Shown piece by piece: positions 46,345 through 57,045 of a stretch of DNA of 64,000 bases. Source of the DNA: Circinella minor. Lineage: Eukaryota > Mucoromycota > Mucoromycetes > Mucorales > Lichtheimiaceae. Location of the stretch: the NCBI GenBank assembly GCA_016758965.1, contig JAEPRB010000048.1, positions 62,001 to 126,000 on the forward strand, given 5' to 3'. The position numbers and the translations under genes are program-made. Position 1 is the first letter of the stretch, and each line of letters starts with the position of its first letter. A model generated the notes under the pieces. That model saw only the letters and a program-made list of their open reading frames with translations, made no database searches and was not told the origin of the DNA.

Positions 46345-47536
46345 ATGATGCTACAACAATTCTGGAAATTTTTTAAAAACCGGATTGTTACCTCACCAAA
46401 AAAATATGATAATGTTACAAGATATGGTCGTGTTCAAAATAAAGATTTCGGATTGAAAACTGCTACATCGATACTAATAACAAAAATAATATCTCCAGGA
46501 GTACTAGGTATATATATATTATCATTCTTTAGCATGATCATTGTTGTAATATACTACTTGTGTACTCTATTACTCATCAATTTTTATTTTTATTAAATTA
46601 TCAAAGCTGATAATAAAGATAATATACATCTTCAAGATTTCTCTATTACTAAAATGAAGCAAAAACAACATCAAAGTTTAATAAATGGTAACAGCTCTGG
46701 AAAAGGTAATAATAACTTTTTTTTTTGCCTGTAAAGAAAACATTTTGAATATTAAATGCTTAAATATGAAAATACTTATAGTAGTATATCCAAAAAATGA
46801 CAAAGAAAAGTGCCATTCAAAAAAATGCTGGCGACTTGATAATGGTTATTATAATAATAGTTTAAATCACTCCACTGAAGATACATCATCTACCACTTTG
46901 AACCCTTCTACAAACTTATCTCAAAAGAAGTCGTTATTAGGTACTATGTGAGCAATGACATTATATAAAATTGGTATGAAAGAATTCCTAATGTTGATTT
47001 TTATTTTATTGCTTGTAATATATTAGACGATGAATATAACCATAAGTACTACTGTTGTCCTTACAAACATTGTACTTATCAAACAGTTCGTCCAAGTACG
47101 CTACAATTACATATTGTACATACTCATGATTTTAACTTCCCAGCATTTAATGGCAATTATAGAGGAAAAAAAGTAACTTTCAGTGCTCCAGACGGTACAC
47201 GAATATTGTTTGACGGTAATATACCAACAAAGACATTTACTATTTATCAACTACTATGATAGTTTACTTTAATCATTTTAACTTAACTTATATATTATCT
47301 ACAATGTTTATATTATAATAAAAAAAAATGTTAGAAAAATCAAGAAACACTGTTAATTCGGGACGTCACATTACTGTTGCTATGACTACAAAAGCATCAC
47401 ATTGTAAGAATTAATTACCCTATGTGTGTTATACAAACAACAATTGTCTCCAGTCAATCTAAATATTGTAATTTTTACATTCCGTATCATAGATCAACCA
47501 ATGTTTCGTCCATATAAACAAGGTTGTACAGCTTAA
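46345..47536 (+). CDS. Unrecognised protein with one C2H2-type zinc finger
   Basis: Six exons, 46345-46507, 46607-46705, 46782-46940, 47027-47215, 47335-47403 and 47493-47536, join in frame to 240 residues. All five introns are GT-AG and all fall in phase 1. The clear feature is a zinc-finger-like segment in exon 4, YYCCPYKHCTYQT, then a 12-residue finger and HIVHTH, giving a C-x4-C-x12-H-x4(3)-H pattern. A basic N-terminus (FWKFFKNRIVTSPKKYD) and a CHSKKCW motif in exon 3 are also present. The start could be either of two adjacent ATGs; a pyrimidine-rich tract ending in AG lies just before them, so an upstream exon is possible. After the TAA the same frame continues with coding-like sequence interrupted by one more TGA, suggesting a shortened gene. 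I do not recognise a family; DNA or RNA binding is inference. Confidence 0.6.
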
Positions 47537-49787
47537 ATAACACGATGATCTCATTTATCTTATATTAAAGCAAAACATGATGCAATATTACTTGATGTTC
47601 GTGAAAAAATTGATTCTGTCGTTAGGGAAAAATGACAGAAAATAAATTAGTATTCATTCGACAAGGGGCAAAACCAGTGATGAATAAAAATAATATTAAA
47701 CATTCCTATACATAATAATATAAATGGATAGAAAAAAGAAATCACATAGCATAGCCAAGACTGGGGGTACATACTGAAACTACTTTTGTTGAGTATCATG
47801 ACAAATAACAATGACACATGTACCTTTATTTGAGAATTTTGGAGAAAAAAAATGAAGACAATGGTTCCAATATAGTGTTAAGAAAATTATGAACAATGGT
47901 GTACCGTATATAGTAGAATAAAACAATAAAAGATATTTTTATATACGTAACATTTCAAATTGGTCTTATTAAAGGGAAAAAAAACATAATAATAAAGACA
48001 AATGAGCACAAAGACCAATTATATAATTGATACGTATGTAAAGAGTAATGAAAATTAAAAGGGGTGAAGCGTTTTTTTTTTATTCTTCTTCTTTATCTTT
48101 CAGATACAATTTTATCTACATAGCATGTTTATTACACAAAATGTTTTTGTTTTTATAATTTTTGTCCTACTAGCTTTAGTATTTAATTACTATATATTTA
48201 GATTAACAGAAAATATGGTAGCGCCAAGAAAAAGACGAGAATCAAATAGAATGTTAAAACAATAGATAACCCACTCATAACATAAATGATAGACTACAAT
48301 TAGCAAAAGTACAAGCGATAGCTAGTGCTAATAGGGTGGCCGACGTCTAATAAAAATACGATGTCAGCTGTTTTAGGGTAAAACTGAGCAAAGTACGATA
48401 AGACCACATTACTGTTTATTTAAATCCAATTTTTGACTGATTAGATGCTCTCACGGGTAAGTATTGCTAATTTCTATATATATTTAAAAGCTCTATTAAA
48501 AGAAGTACAAATATTTACATTACTACCATTTTACCTCATCAACAGTATCTGAAATAACATAATTAGGTATTACCTTGTTTTTTTTAATACAGTGGATTCG
48601 ACACCTAAACAATTCCAAGTTGAAACATTTACATCGACGACCAGCAGCATAAGCAAATAGAAAACTTACGTTTTTTTTAATTCCTGTTATACGAAATTAC
48701 TACCGTAATTATCAATATTATATATTTTTATTATATCAGTAATAAAACTACTACTTTGAGAACAGGAAACCTAATATTCTACTCAAAACCTTTCGGGCAT
48801 TTACAGTATCATACAGTCTCCACACTCTACTTTCCCGAGTTTCGACATTTTTACTTCCTTACTTTACTCTTATATTAGTCGTCCCTTATAATAAATGTGT
48901 TAATGTAAATTATGTCAAATTTGTTTTTTTTCTAAAAATGTTTTGAATTTAGAGATACACTTTATTATATATATTCAATAAATTTCCAGTGCTGCTCGTT
49001 TTATTGACTTCTCGCTGTTATTTTATAGGGTGTGTTTTTTTTGAATATCGATACTATATTAAACTTTATTGTCAAATAATCGTACTTGTATTCAGCAATG
49101 TTTTAAAGTATTCTTGAACATATAATTATCAATACTACTTAAATTACTTTTATCTATTATATAAAGAAAATAACTGATGTCTAAGCTTCTGTGTACATAG
49201 TCATCTCAAAGCTATTTCCATTTATTAGCGTTACCACGCTTTCGACAAGTGATATTTCATTTGGACAGGATTCTTCTCATGTGTGAACAAATAATATTCA
49301 TCCAGCTTTCCTTATTTTTTTAATCCATATAGCGACTTCTATGCTAGACATAGCGATTGTTTTATTGTGGTATTAGCAAATGTATAACATGCCCTTTACT
49401 AATTCTATTTACCATACTTCTTCTTACCGCGGCTATTATTGCTTTGAAGAATTACTCAGCCGCAAATAACAATATGTAGAATTTATATTTATCCTTTGAC
49501 ATACAAAAGCCTTCATGCAACTAAAACATTATAAACTATCTAGTATATATATATATATAATAATTGTGATATGAATTATATAATAGCAGTGTACCTGTAA
49601 ATGTTTCGATCCAGGGGAAAAAAAAAAAAATTTCACAATAGCATTAACCATACCATGACGTACCGTACTCCAGATCAACTCCGCTTTCCTTTTTCGCTTG
49701 AAAGAAAAAAGCTGCGCTTCACGAAAAGGCAAAGAGAACAAAACTTGTTTCTTTTTTTTTTTTTTCTTTGACAGTAATATACACACA
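47537..49787. other. Intergenic with eroded coding-like fragments
   Basis: 47537-47638 continues the frame of the zinc-finger gene past two stops. A 46-codon frame at 48125-48265 (hydrophobic segment, then basic tail) follows a pyrimidine-rich AG acceptor-like site and may be an exon remnant. The remainder is AT-rich with no identifiable feature. Confidence 0.4.
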
Positions 49788-50669
<882 letters not shown>

Positions 50670-51245
50670 ATGCATTAAACGACATTGCGTTAGAAAAAGG
50701 AAATATATACAACTCCAAAAGAGGTTTTCATGTAAACAATCAATTCCCCCCCCCCCATTTCTCTTCTCTTTCTCGCTTCCTCTTATCTTTCAGTCTTTTC
50801 TTCTTTGTACGCACTCACAAATATATATACAAAATATTCTCACTAACTAGCTTTTGAATCTTCTTTTTTCCCACTTTTTTTTTTCTTTTCATTTTTATAA
50901 CTACAGAAAAAGACATATTCCTCGATGAATTTATATATAAAAACTACTTTTTTTTGAAGAAAAAAAAAACTATGTGCAATATATACAGATATATGGGGTA
51001 AAAAAAAAAGGAATTAAATTCTCAAAGTGGGGAAAGAAGTAAAAAAAGAGGATAGATAATATACTTGAGGAGACTTTTTTTAACTAAAACTATGTGCAAA
51101 ATATACAGATAAATGGAGTAAAAAGTAAATTAATCCTCAAAGTGGGAAAAAAGAGAATTGATAATATACTTGAGGGGGGGGGTATTATGATATATTCACC
51201 ATGTTCACTACTATTGTTGTGCAAATGAATTGTTTCAACAAAATA
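50670..51245. other. Convergent intergenic with a tandem repeat
   Basis: 3' regions of RBX1 (+) and the orphan minus-strand gene. Contains C8 and G9 homopolymers and a 120 bp-period tandem duplication described separately. Confidence 0.6.
50966..51178. repeat. Tandem duplication, ~95-108 bp units at 120 bp offset
   Basis: Units at 50966-51073 and 51086-51178 share AACTATGTGCAA, ATATACAGAT, CTCAAAGTGGG and GATAATATACTTGAGG in the same order, with several small indels between them. Confidence 0.85.
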
Positions 51246-51956
51246 TTATTGTTGACTTGCATGTTGATTATGTCGACTGGAATCTGCTTTTGTAGTACTA
51301 GTACTAATAGAAGATCGATTATTATAAGTTGAATGATGAGAAGTTCGAGATGGTTCTAAACCCTTTCCATCCATTGTAGGTTGCAAATTATTATATTTCA
51401 AAATAATTTTTGATACGCTTGAAAATACAGATGCAGGATCATTGAAAACGCGTTTTCTTTCTGTGAAAGTTGCCCGATGCAATACTAACCCACGTTCCAA
51501 TCCAATCTTGACAAAATCCAATGCTCCTTTCATATATTCATCTGATCCATTCTGACCGTAAATATATATAAGATTAATCAAGATTGTGATTTCTGTCTGT
51601 GCATCACGTAACGGTGGACTGATTTGATTTAAAAAAAAACTTGCGTATTTTAACCCTTTTTCAGGATGAGGAGCATATCGAATCATTGTAGCAATAGTTT
51701 TTCGAAAATAATTTATTTCTGCGTTAGTGAAACGTTGGTTTTTGCGTGAATATTGAGATTGATAAGAACAATAGACGTCTGCAGTTCGACCCAATGAGTC
51801 CTGTAGTTGAAGCTTTTCCAACATACGGGAGAAAAGCTTTTCTCCAGTTTCGAAATCATTGTTATTTTTCAATTCATTAAGAATGGTATGCATGAGATCG
51901 GGTAAAAGAGTTTCCATTACAGGTGTTTCCAATAGTTTTAGTGTTGTAGGTAACAT
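51246..51956 (-). CDS. Hypothetical helical protein, 236 residues
   Basis: Intronless frame from ATG 51956 to TAA at 51248-51246. Residues 1-190 are rich in Leu, Ile, Lys and amphipathic helix patterns (ILNELKNNNDFETGEKLFSRML, YMKGALDFVKIGLERGL), reminiscent of TPR/PPR-like helical hairpins. The last ~45 residues are Ser/Thr/His-rich and probably disordered. Sequence complexity and the strong contrast with flanking AT-rich DNA support a real gene, but I do not recognise the family. It may be mitochondrial or lineage-specific. An alternative is that the frame is the last exon of a longer gene, though the 5' side is a TA repeat without a clear acceptor. Confidence 0.6.
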   Translation of the reverse strand: MLPTTLKLLETPVMETLLPDLMHTILNELKNNNDFETGEKLFSRMLEKLQLQDSLGRTADVYCSYQSQYSRKNQRFTNAEINYFRKTIATMIRYAPHPEKGLKYASFFLNQISPPLRDAQTEITILINLIYIYGQNGSDEYMKGALDFVKIGLERGLVLHRATFTERKRVFNDPASVFSSVSKIILKYNNLQPTMDGKGLEPSRTSHHSTYNNRSSISTSTTKADSSRHNQHASQQ

Positions 51957-52184
51957 TATTATTATTATATATATATATATATATACACTATATATAGTAT
52001 TAAAATGAGAAAAATAAATGGCAATGGGAAGGAAAGCTATAAAGAGATAGAATAAAAAAGACCCAAAAATAAAAATAAAAATATTGTTGAATAAAAAATT
52101 AGAGGTTCAAAGAAAGCGGCTTTTTTTTTTTTTACTTTCGTGATATATTTACGTGATTTGTACGCAACTGCATAAATTTGCGCT

Positions 52185-52846
52185 TCATCCCCAAAAACCT
52201 GAATGAGTATAAGAATAAGGCTGTGAAGAAGGTGGTGGTTTTAACGATGGTGGTAATTCACGTATTTTCCATCCCCTAGGTAATCGATATTTAGGTTTCT
52301 CATCCTTCTTATTGGATGTAGCTGTAGCTGCTAGTACTTCCGCTGCTGCTGCTTCATCAGCTTGTTGTCGTTCCTGTAACCAATTCAATAGTTCAGGTGG
52401 GTAAATGAGTCGCCCTGTTGGATCATATGTAATATGACTATATCGACATTGGAGCTGATAATCACAATAACCTTGCGTTAAATAGCGACGACAAGGTGGT
52501 TTATTTATTTGCTCTTGAATAAATTCATCTGGATCTATTGGTTGTTATTGTTATTATTGTTTTAGTCAAAAATGTTATTCGTGTGTATATGTCTGGAATA
52601 GAAGGAGGCTCTTTCTACTAGTTACAAATCCTTTTTTTTTCTTATTACCTTTAAACCAATCGTAATGAATTTGTCGATTGGATTTATGAACTGTACCATT
52701 ATTATGTTTTTGACGATTCGTAGCATTGTCAGGAAAAGAACAATTGCAGAAATCACAATAATCTGCATAAAAGTAATGGTATAAGAGAAAAAGAGGTTTT
52801 AGTTGTTGTAAGATTGAAAATACATACACTTACACTTTCTCGGCAT
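52185..52846 (-). CDS. ZMAT5: ZMAT5-like zinc-finger protein (U11/U12 snRNP 20K)
   Basis: Three exons, 52846-52834, 52762-52649 and 52534-52185, give 158 residues. The N-terminal U1C-type C2H2 finger reads MPRKYYCDFCNCSFPDNATN, then RQKHNNGTVH, with the spacing of U1C/ZMAT5. It is followed by HYDWFKDPDEFIQEQ and a CCCH finger, PCRRYLTQGYCDYQLQCRYSH. The tail LPPSLKPPP...GFWG also matches ZMAT5. The combination of a matrin/U1C finger plus one CCCH finger and this Pro-rich end is specific to ZMAT5, a component of the U11/U12 di-snRNP of the minor spliceosome. The first coding exon is only 13 nt. Confidence 0.88.
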
Positions 52847-53593
52847 AATTTAAAGTAAAGAAAGGAAGGAGAGGAGTTAAGGAGAGAGAAAATTAAAAAA
52901 AAAACTGAGCTTTTGTGTGACAGCAAGTAGTTAATTCAAAGAGACCCATTATTTGTAAAACTAGATATTCAAATACTGTTTCCACTCAATTGTAGAATGT
53001 AGATATATTTATAACTCTATATATTTCGAGCTTGATATCATAAACTATAACTGTTTGGTCCGTTGCCATGAGCAATTATAAAACCAATGTTTGATGTTAC
53101 TTACCAACCTTTGAATAAATTTTAATTTACCTCACATAACAATTGTTGTTGAGTTGTATGACCTGCCTTGCAATATATATTGCTGCATCAGTATAGAAAA
53201 ACAAAATTCTCATATTTAAATACTATGTAGGTCTAAGCATTCAAAACAATTTTTCTACTCTCTATATGTCTTTCTGTAAGTGTGAAAAAGAAAGATAAAA
53301 AAAAATAACATATGAAAATAGTAAAATCTGATATATTTGACAGCAAAAAATCAAATCCATTATACCCAAAATTTTGTGTGTAACTCCAAGTGAAAGAAAT
53401 ATACCAATACTCGGGGATACACACTTGTATACCCATAGGCTTCATTCATCCAACAACCTGTATTACTCCTTTTTTTTTTCTCTCTCTCCATCACATACAT
53501 ACTTTGTTCCGAAAATAATAATAGGAAATACATATAACTATACAATAGTTTGCTATTTTTTATTTATATTTATACAATTAAGATGAAAATTGT
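52847..53593. other. Intergenic, nothing recognised
   Basis: 5' region of ZMAT5 and 3' region of the peroxiredoxin gene. Short frames on both strands near 53.2-53.6 kb overlap each other and show no family signature. Confidence 0.5.
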
Positions 53594-54523
53594 TTAGAGC
53601 TTGGCCAAAACGGCTTCAGCACCAGAAACAGTAACACCTCTAGCCTCTTCAACACCGACGTAAGTAACTTTCAAATCATCAATTAAAATAGCGAAGCGCT
53701 TGGAACGGATACCCATACCACCCTTGGTCAAATCTTGAGTTAAGCCCAATGCAGTAGAGAATGCAGCACTACCATCACCAGCCATAATAACCTTATCTTT
53801 GGAACCACTGACCTTTCCGAAAGCATTCATGACGAAACCATCAATAACAGACAAGCAAATAATTTCACTGACACCTTTAGAATGCAAAGAATGGGCATGT
53901 TGGATATAGCCAGGAACATGGACTTCAGAACAAGCAGGAGTGAATGGACCTTTTTTTGGATACTGTTGCATTAGTTTTATCTTTTTTTCTTCTTTATTAA
54001 TACAAATTTTGTGAACAGAAAAACAATCACACAATTATGTATGATGTGAGTATATTTTTACCTGGGATAGCAAAAATGATGGCCTTCTTGCCCTTTAACT
54101 TTTCGTGGATCTTATATGGTAAGGGACTATTTACCAATTTAAAAAAATTCAGTATCAGTTTATAACATATCCCTCGTTTGTATTTATTTTCGAAATACTA
54201 AAACAGTTATTACTTACCGAGGACAAGCTTCTAATGACTCATTAGGGTCATAGGGAACATATTGCAAAGTACCATCAGGAATCTGGAGTAAAGAAAATTG
54301 ATAATACATTATTTTAGTAAGCAAATTCACATCTCCACAGACACGCTCTCCCCTTGATTTTATTTTTTCACTTAAAAATATTATAAGAAAGAGATAAGAT
54401 AACTTATACTTACAGTATCTCCAACTTTAATAGACTATATTATATAATTTATTGGTTAGAACAAGTAAACATACATCAGTTATTCAAATAAAACAAAAAG
54501 AGACCGAGAAAGAAATTTACCAT
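53594..54523 (-). CDS. PMP20: Peroxiredoxin, Prx5/PMP20 type, with peroxisome-like C-terminus
   Basis: Five exons, 54523-54521, 54434-54414, 54282-54218, 54126-54062 and 53949-53594, encode 169 residues. The first coding exon is only the ATG and the second only 21 nt, giving MSIKVGDTIPDGTLQYV, the usual start of the family. The peroxidatic Cys is C58 in PGPFTPACS. The rest follows Prx5: VPGYIQHAHSLHSKGV, EIICLSVIDGFVMNAFGK, and the Arg-bearing GMGIRSKRFAILID. It reduces hydrogen peroxide and alkyl hydroperoxides using thiols. It ends in Ala-Lys-Leu, the same PTS1-type tripeptide known for methylotrophic-yeast Pmp20, so peroxisomal location is likely (inference). Confidence 0.93.
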
Positions 54524-55160
54524 TTTTTAATGAAAAAGGAAAAGTGAAAGAAAGTGAACAAATTGCGTTATCACCGCCATTTTGTATAAGAATGGGGAAA
54601 ACTGAACCAAACCCCGATATGCAGTAATTGTCCTGTATAATCATGATTGTGGATCACGACCTTGTATTAAAACATACTAAGTTAGCTTTTTCATCTTTAA
54701 ACCCCACAAGTATACACTATACATCATAACGACTTTTGTTTAATAAAGGTGGAAAACTAATATTATTCATTATCTATATCGTTCCCCACCAATACAAAAG
54801 CAAATCTTTCATGTTCTGTCTGCTTTATTTTTGTCATCATTACAAAGCGACAGAAGAAATTTGCCATTTTCTCGGTGATAATTATTTATATCATATTGTA
54901 TATGCATAGAAATTATATTAATTGATATATTTTAAAGCACTTGTCAACAAACTCCCCAATGACCTACATATAACGAGCTTTTATGGAAAGCCAAACCCTA
55001 ATTAAACATGACATAAAAATTAAGCGGGATTCTAATTAGCTCAACTAACCTCGTTGAATATGTTGGGTGGCGCTTCTGAGCCTGACGAACCTGTGTGTGT
55101 TATAGGTGCCACCCAGCAAAGCCTGGTTATTTTTATAAAAGAAAAAATAATAAGGTGGTC
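54524..55160. other. Divergent intergenic between peroxiredoxin and MidA-type genes
   Basis: Holds both promoters. A GC-rich inverted repeat at 55062-55117 stands out and is listed separately; nothing else recognised. Confidence 0.5.
55062..55117 (+). promoter_or_regulatory. GC-rich hairpin just upstream of the methyltransferase gene
   Basis: Arms GTTGGGTGGC (55062-55071) and GCCACCCAGC (55108-55117) can pair over ten positions with one G-U, enclosing a 36-base loop. The structure ends 43 bases before the start codon, so it would lie in the 5' leader if transcription starts upstream. A TGTGTGTTATAG sequence inside resembles a splice acceptor, so the downstream arm could instead begin an exon. 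Confidence 0.4.
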
Positions 55161-56860
55161 ATGACCTTACAAAGACGATTATTATTTCAGGCACGTCCCA
55201 TTCATTTGTTGACATTACAACAAAGAACACCATCACAATTACGGTTATTAAACTCACAGCGACGATGTCTTTCCGTAACAACAACACAACAAAAAAAACA
55301 AAAACAAAAGACGTCTTCCTCTACAAGCAACGCTGGAGAATCAGTTATTACCCCTCGTAATGGTATACTCGATCCATTTTTCAATGATCAACAAAAGCAA
55401 GTGATTCCACAATATCCACGAAAAACAGCTGAAGACGTAGCTTCTTTGAAAACACCACCTACACGAACACGTATGTTGAGTCGTGATTTTATTGACGATT
55501 GTCTTTATAACCCCAACTATGGATACTTTTCAAAACAAGCCGTAATTTTTTCACCTGAAATGGATTTTGACTTTACCGAATTAAGAGATCATTTGGAATT
55601 CATGAATGTATTGGGAAAAATGTATAAGGATATTGAAGGAGAAATTGATGAAGTGGATGAAGTTGCTCGACAGGTCTGGCATACGCCAACTGAGCTATTC
55701 AAGGTAAATGGAAAGGGATTGGCGGAAGATAAAGGATGGATTTGGTTCTCATTGGGTGTATTAACTATATTAACGCGCAATTATATATATTTATGTGTAG
55801 CCTTGGTATGGTTATGCGGTAGCCAAATACATGGTTTCGGAATACAAGCTCAATTTGTATCCACACAAGGATTTGATTATTTATGAAATGGGTGCTGGTA
55901 ATGGTACACTCATGATGAATATTCTCGACTATATACGAACCTATGAACCATCCGTCTATAAACGTACACAATACAACATTATCGAAATCTCGGGAAAACT
56001 AGCAGAACGACAATCCGAAAGTCAAGATGTGCGCGACGTTACCCAACAACACACTTGTGTTAAAATTATTAATAAGAGTATTTTCGATTGGGACATCCAC
56101 GTACCAGATGAATGTTTCTTTTTAGGCATGGAGGTTATTGTAAGTAATTGCTCACTGTGTGGAAAATATGACTTGAACTTGGGCTATATATTAAGATATG
56201 TATACATATAATTAGGATAACTTTGCACATGATGTGATACGTTATGATTTGGAAACTCTTCAACCTTACCAAGCATTGGTCAGCATAGATGAGAAGGGTG
56301 ATTATTCCGAACTTTACGAACCTGCTGGTAACGACGCATTAATTTCACGCTACTTGGCAACACGAAAGCAAACACGCTACAGAAGTCCCATTTTATCACG
56401 AAAATTATGGCACAAGTTTTTACAATTAATGCCGTTAGGGCCCAACATGACACAACCAGAATTCATTCCAACCAAATTGTTTTTGTTCTTGGAAACTTTG
56501 AAACGATACTTCCCGAATCATCGCATGATCTTATCTGATTTTTCACAATTACCTGATGCTGTTGAAGGTGTGGATGGTCCTGTTGTTCAAACACGATATA
56601 GAGGAACGATGGTTCCTTGTTCCACTTACATGGTTCAACCTGGTTGGTTTGATATATTTTTCCCAACCAACTTTGAATTATTAAGAGAAATGTATTTGTT
56701 AGTATGTCGTGGTACACGGGCTGGTAGTGACAAAAGTGTTAAAGTGATGACCCACCGAGATTTCTGTGAACGTTATGGTGATATAGAGCGTACAACAACG
56801 CGTAGTGGTGAAAATCCGATGTTGATGTATTATGAAAATATGAAATTCTTAATTACGTAG
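55161..56860 (+). CDS. NDUFAF7: MidA/NDUFAF7-family (DUF185) SAM-dependent methyltransferase
   Basis: Three exons, 55161-55703, 55801-56139 and 56216-56860, encode 508 residues. The first ~60 residues are rich in Arg, Gln and Leu with no acidic residues (MTLQRRLLFQARPIHLL...), a mitochondrial targeting profile. The MidA family block RDFIDDCLYNPNYGYFS follows. The SAM-binding strand is IIYEMGAGNGTLMMNIL, with GAGNG at 212-216. Next are YNIIEISGKLAERQ and CFFLGMEVIDNFAHDVI, the counterpart of the family's NEFFDALP motif. In animals, NDUFAF7 methylates an Arg of complex I subunit NDUFS2. This protein is longer than typical NDUFAF7 and may be a fungal paralogue, so complex I assembly is a tentative role. 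Confidence 0.8.
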
Positions 56861-57045
56861 TCTAATATAATAACAAACATTTATTTACATTACAACTATC
56901 TTTTTTTTTTCATCTTTATCATGATTATATTTCCTTTCATTTTTTTTTCTTTTCTTTTTTTTTTTTTGTTCTTTTCAACTGTCAATTTATCACTATATAC
57001 ATCAGCAACAACGTATTTTCACCCCATAATTATAAAAAAATATCA
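56861..57045. other. Short intergenic before STT4
   Basis: 185 bp with long T tracts; 3' end of the methyltransferase gene and probable 5' flank of the PI4-kinase gene, which are in tandem. Confidence 0.5.

Noticed and set aside
48125..48265. 46-codon frame with one membrane segment after an acceptor-like tract
   Set aside because: Too short and isolated to call a gene; noted as a possible exon remnant.
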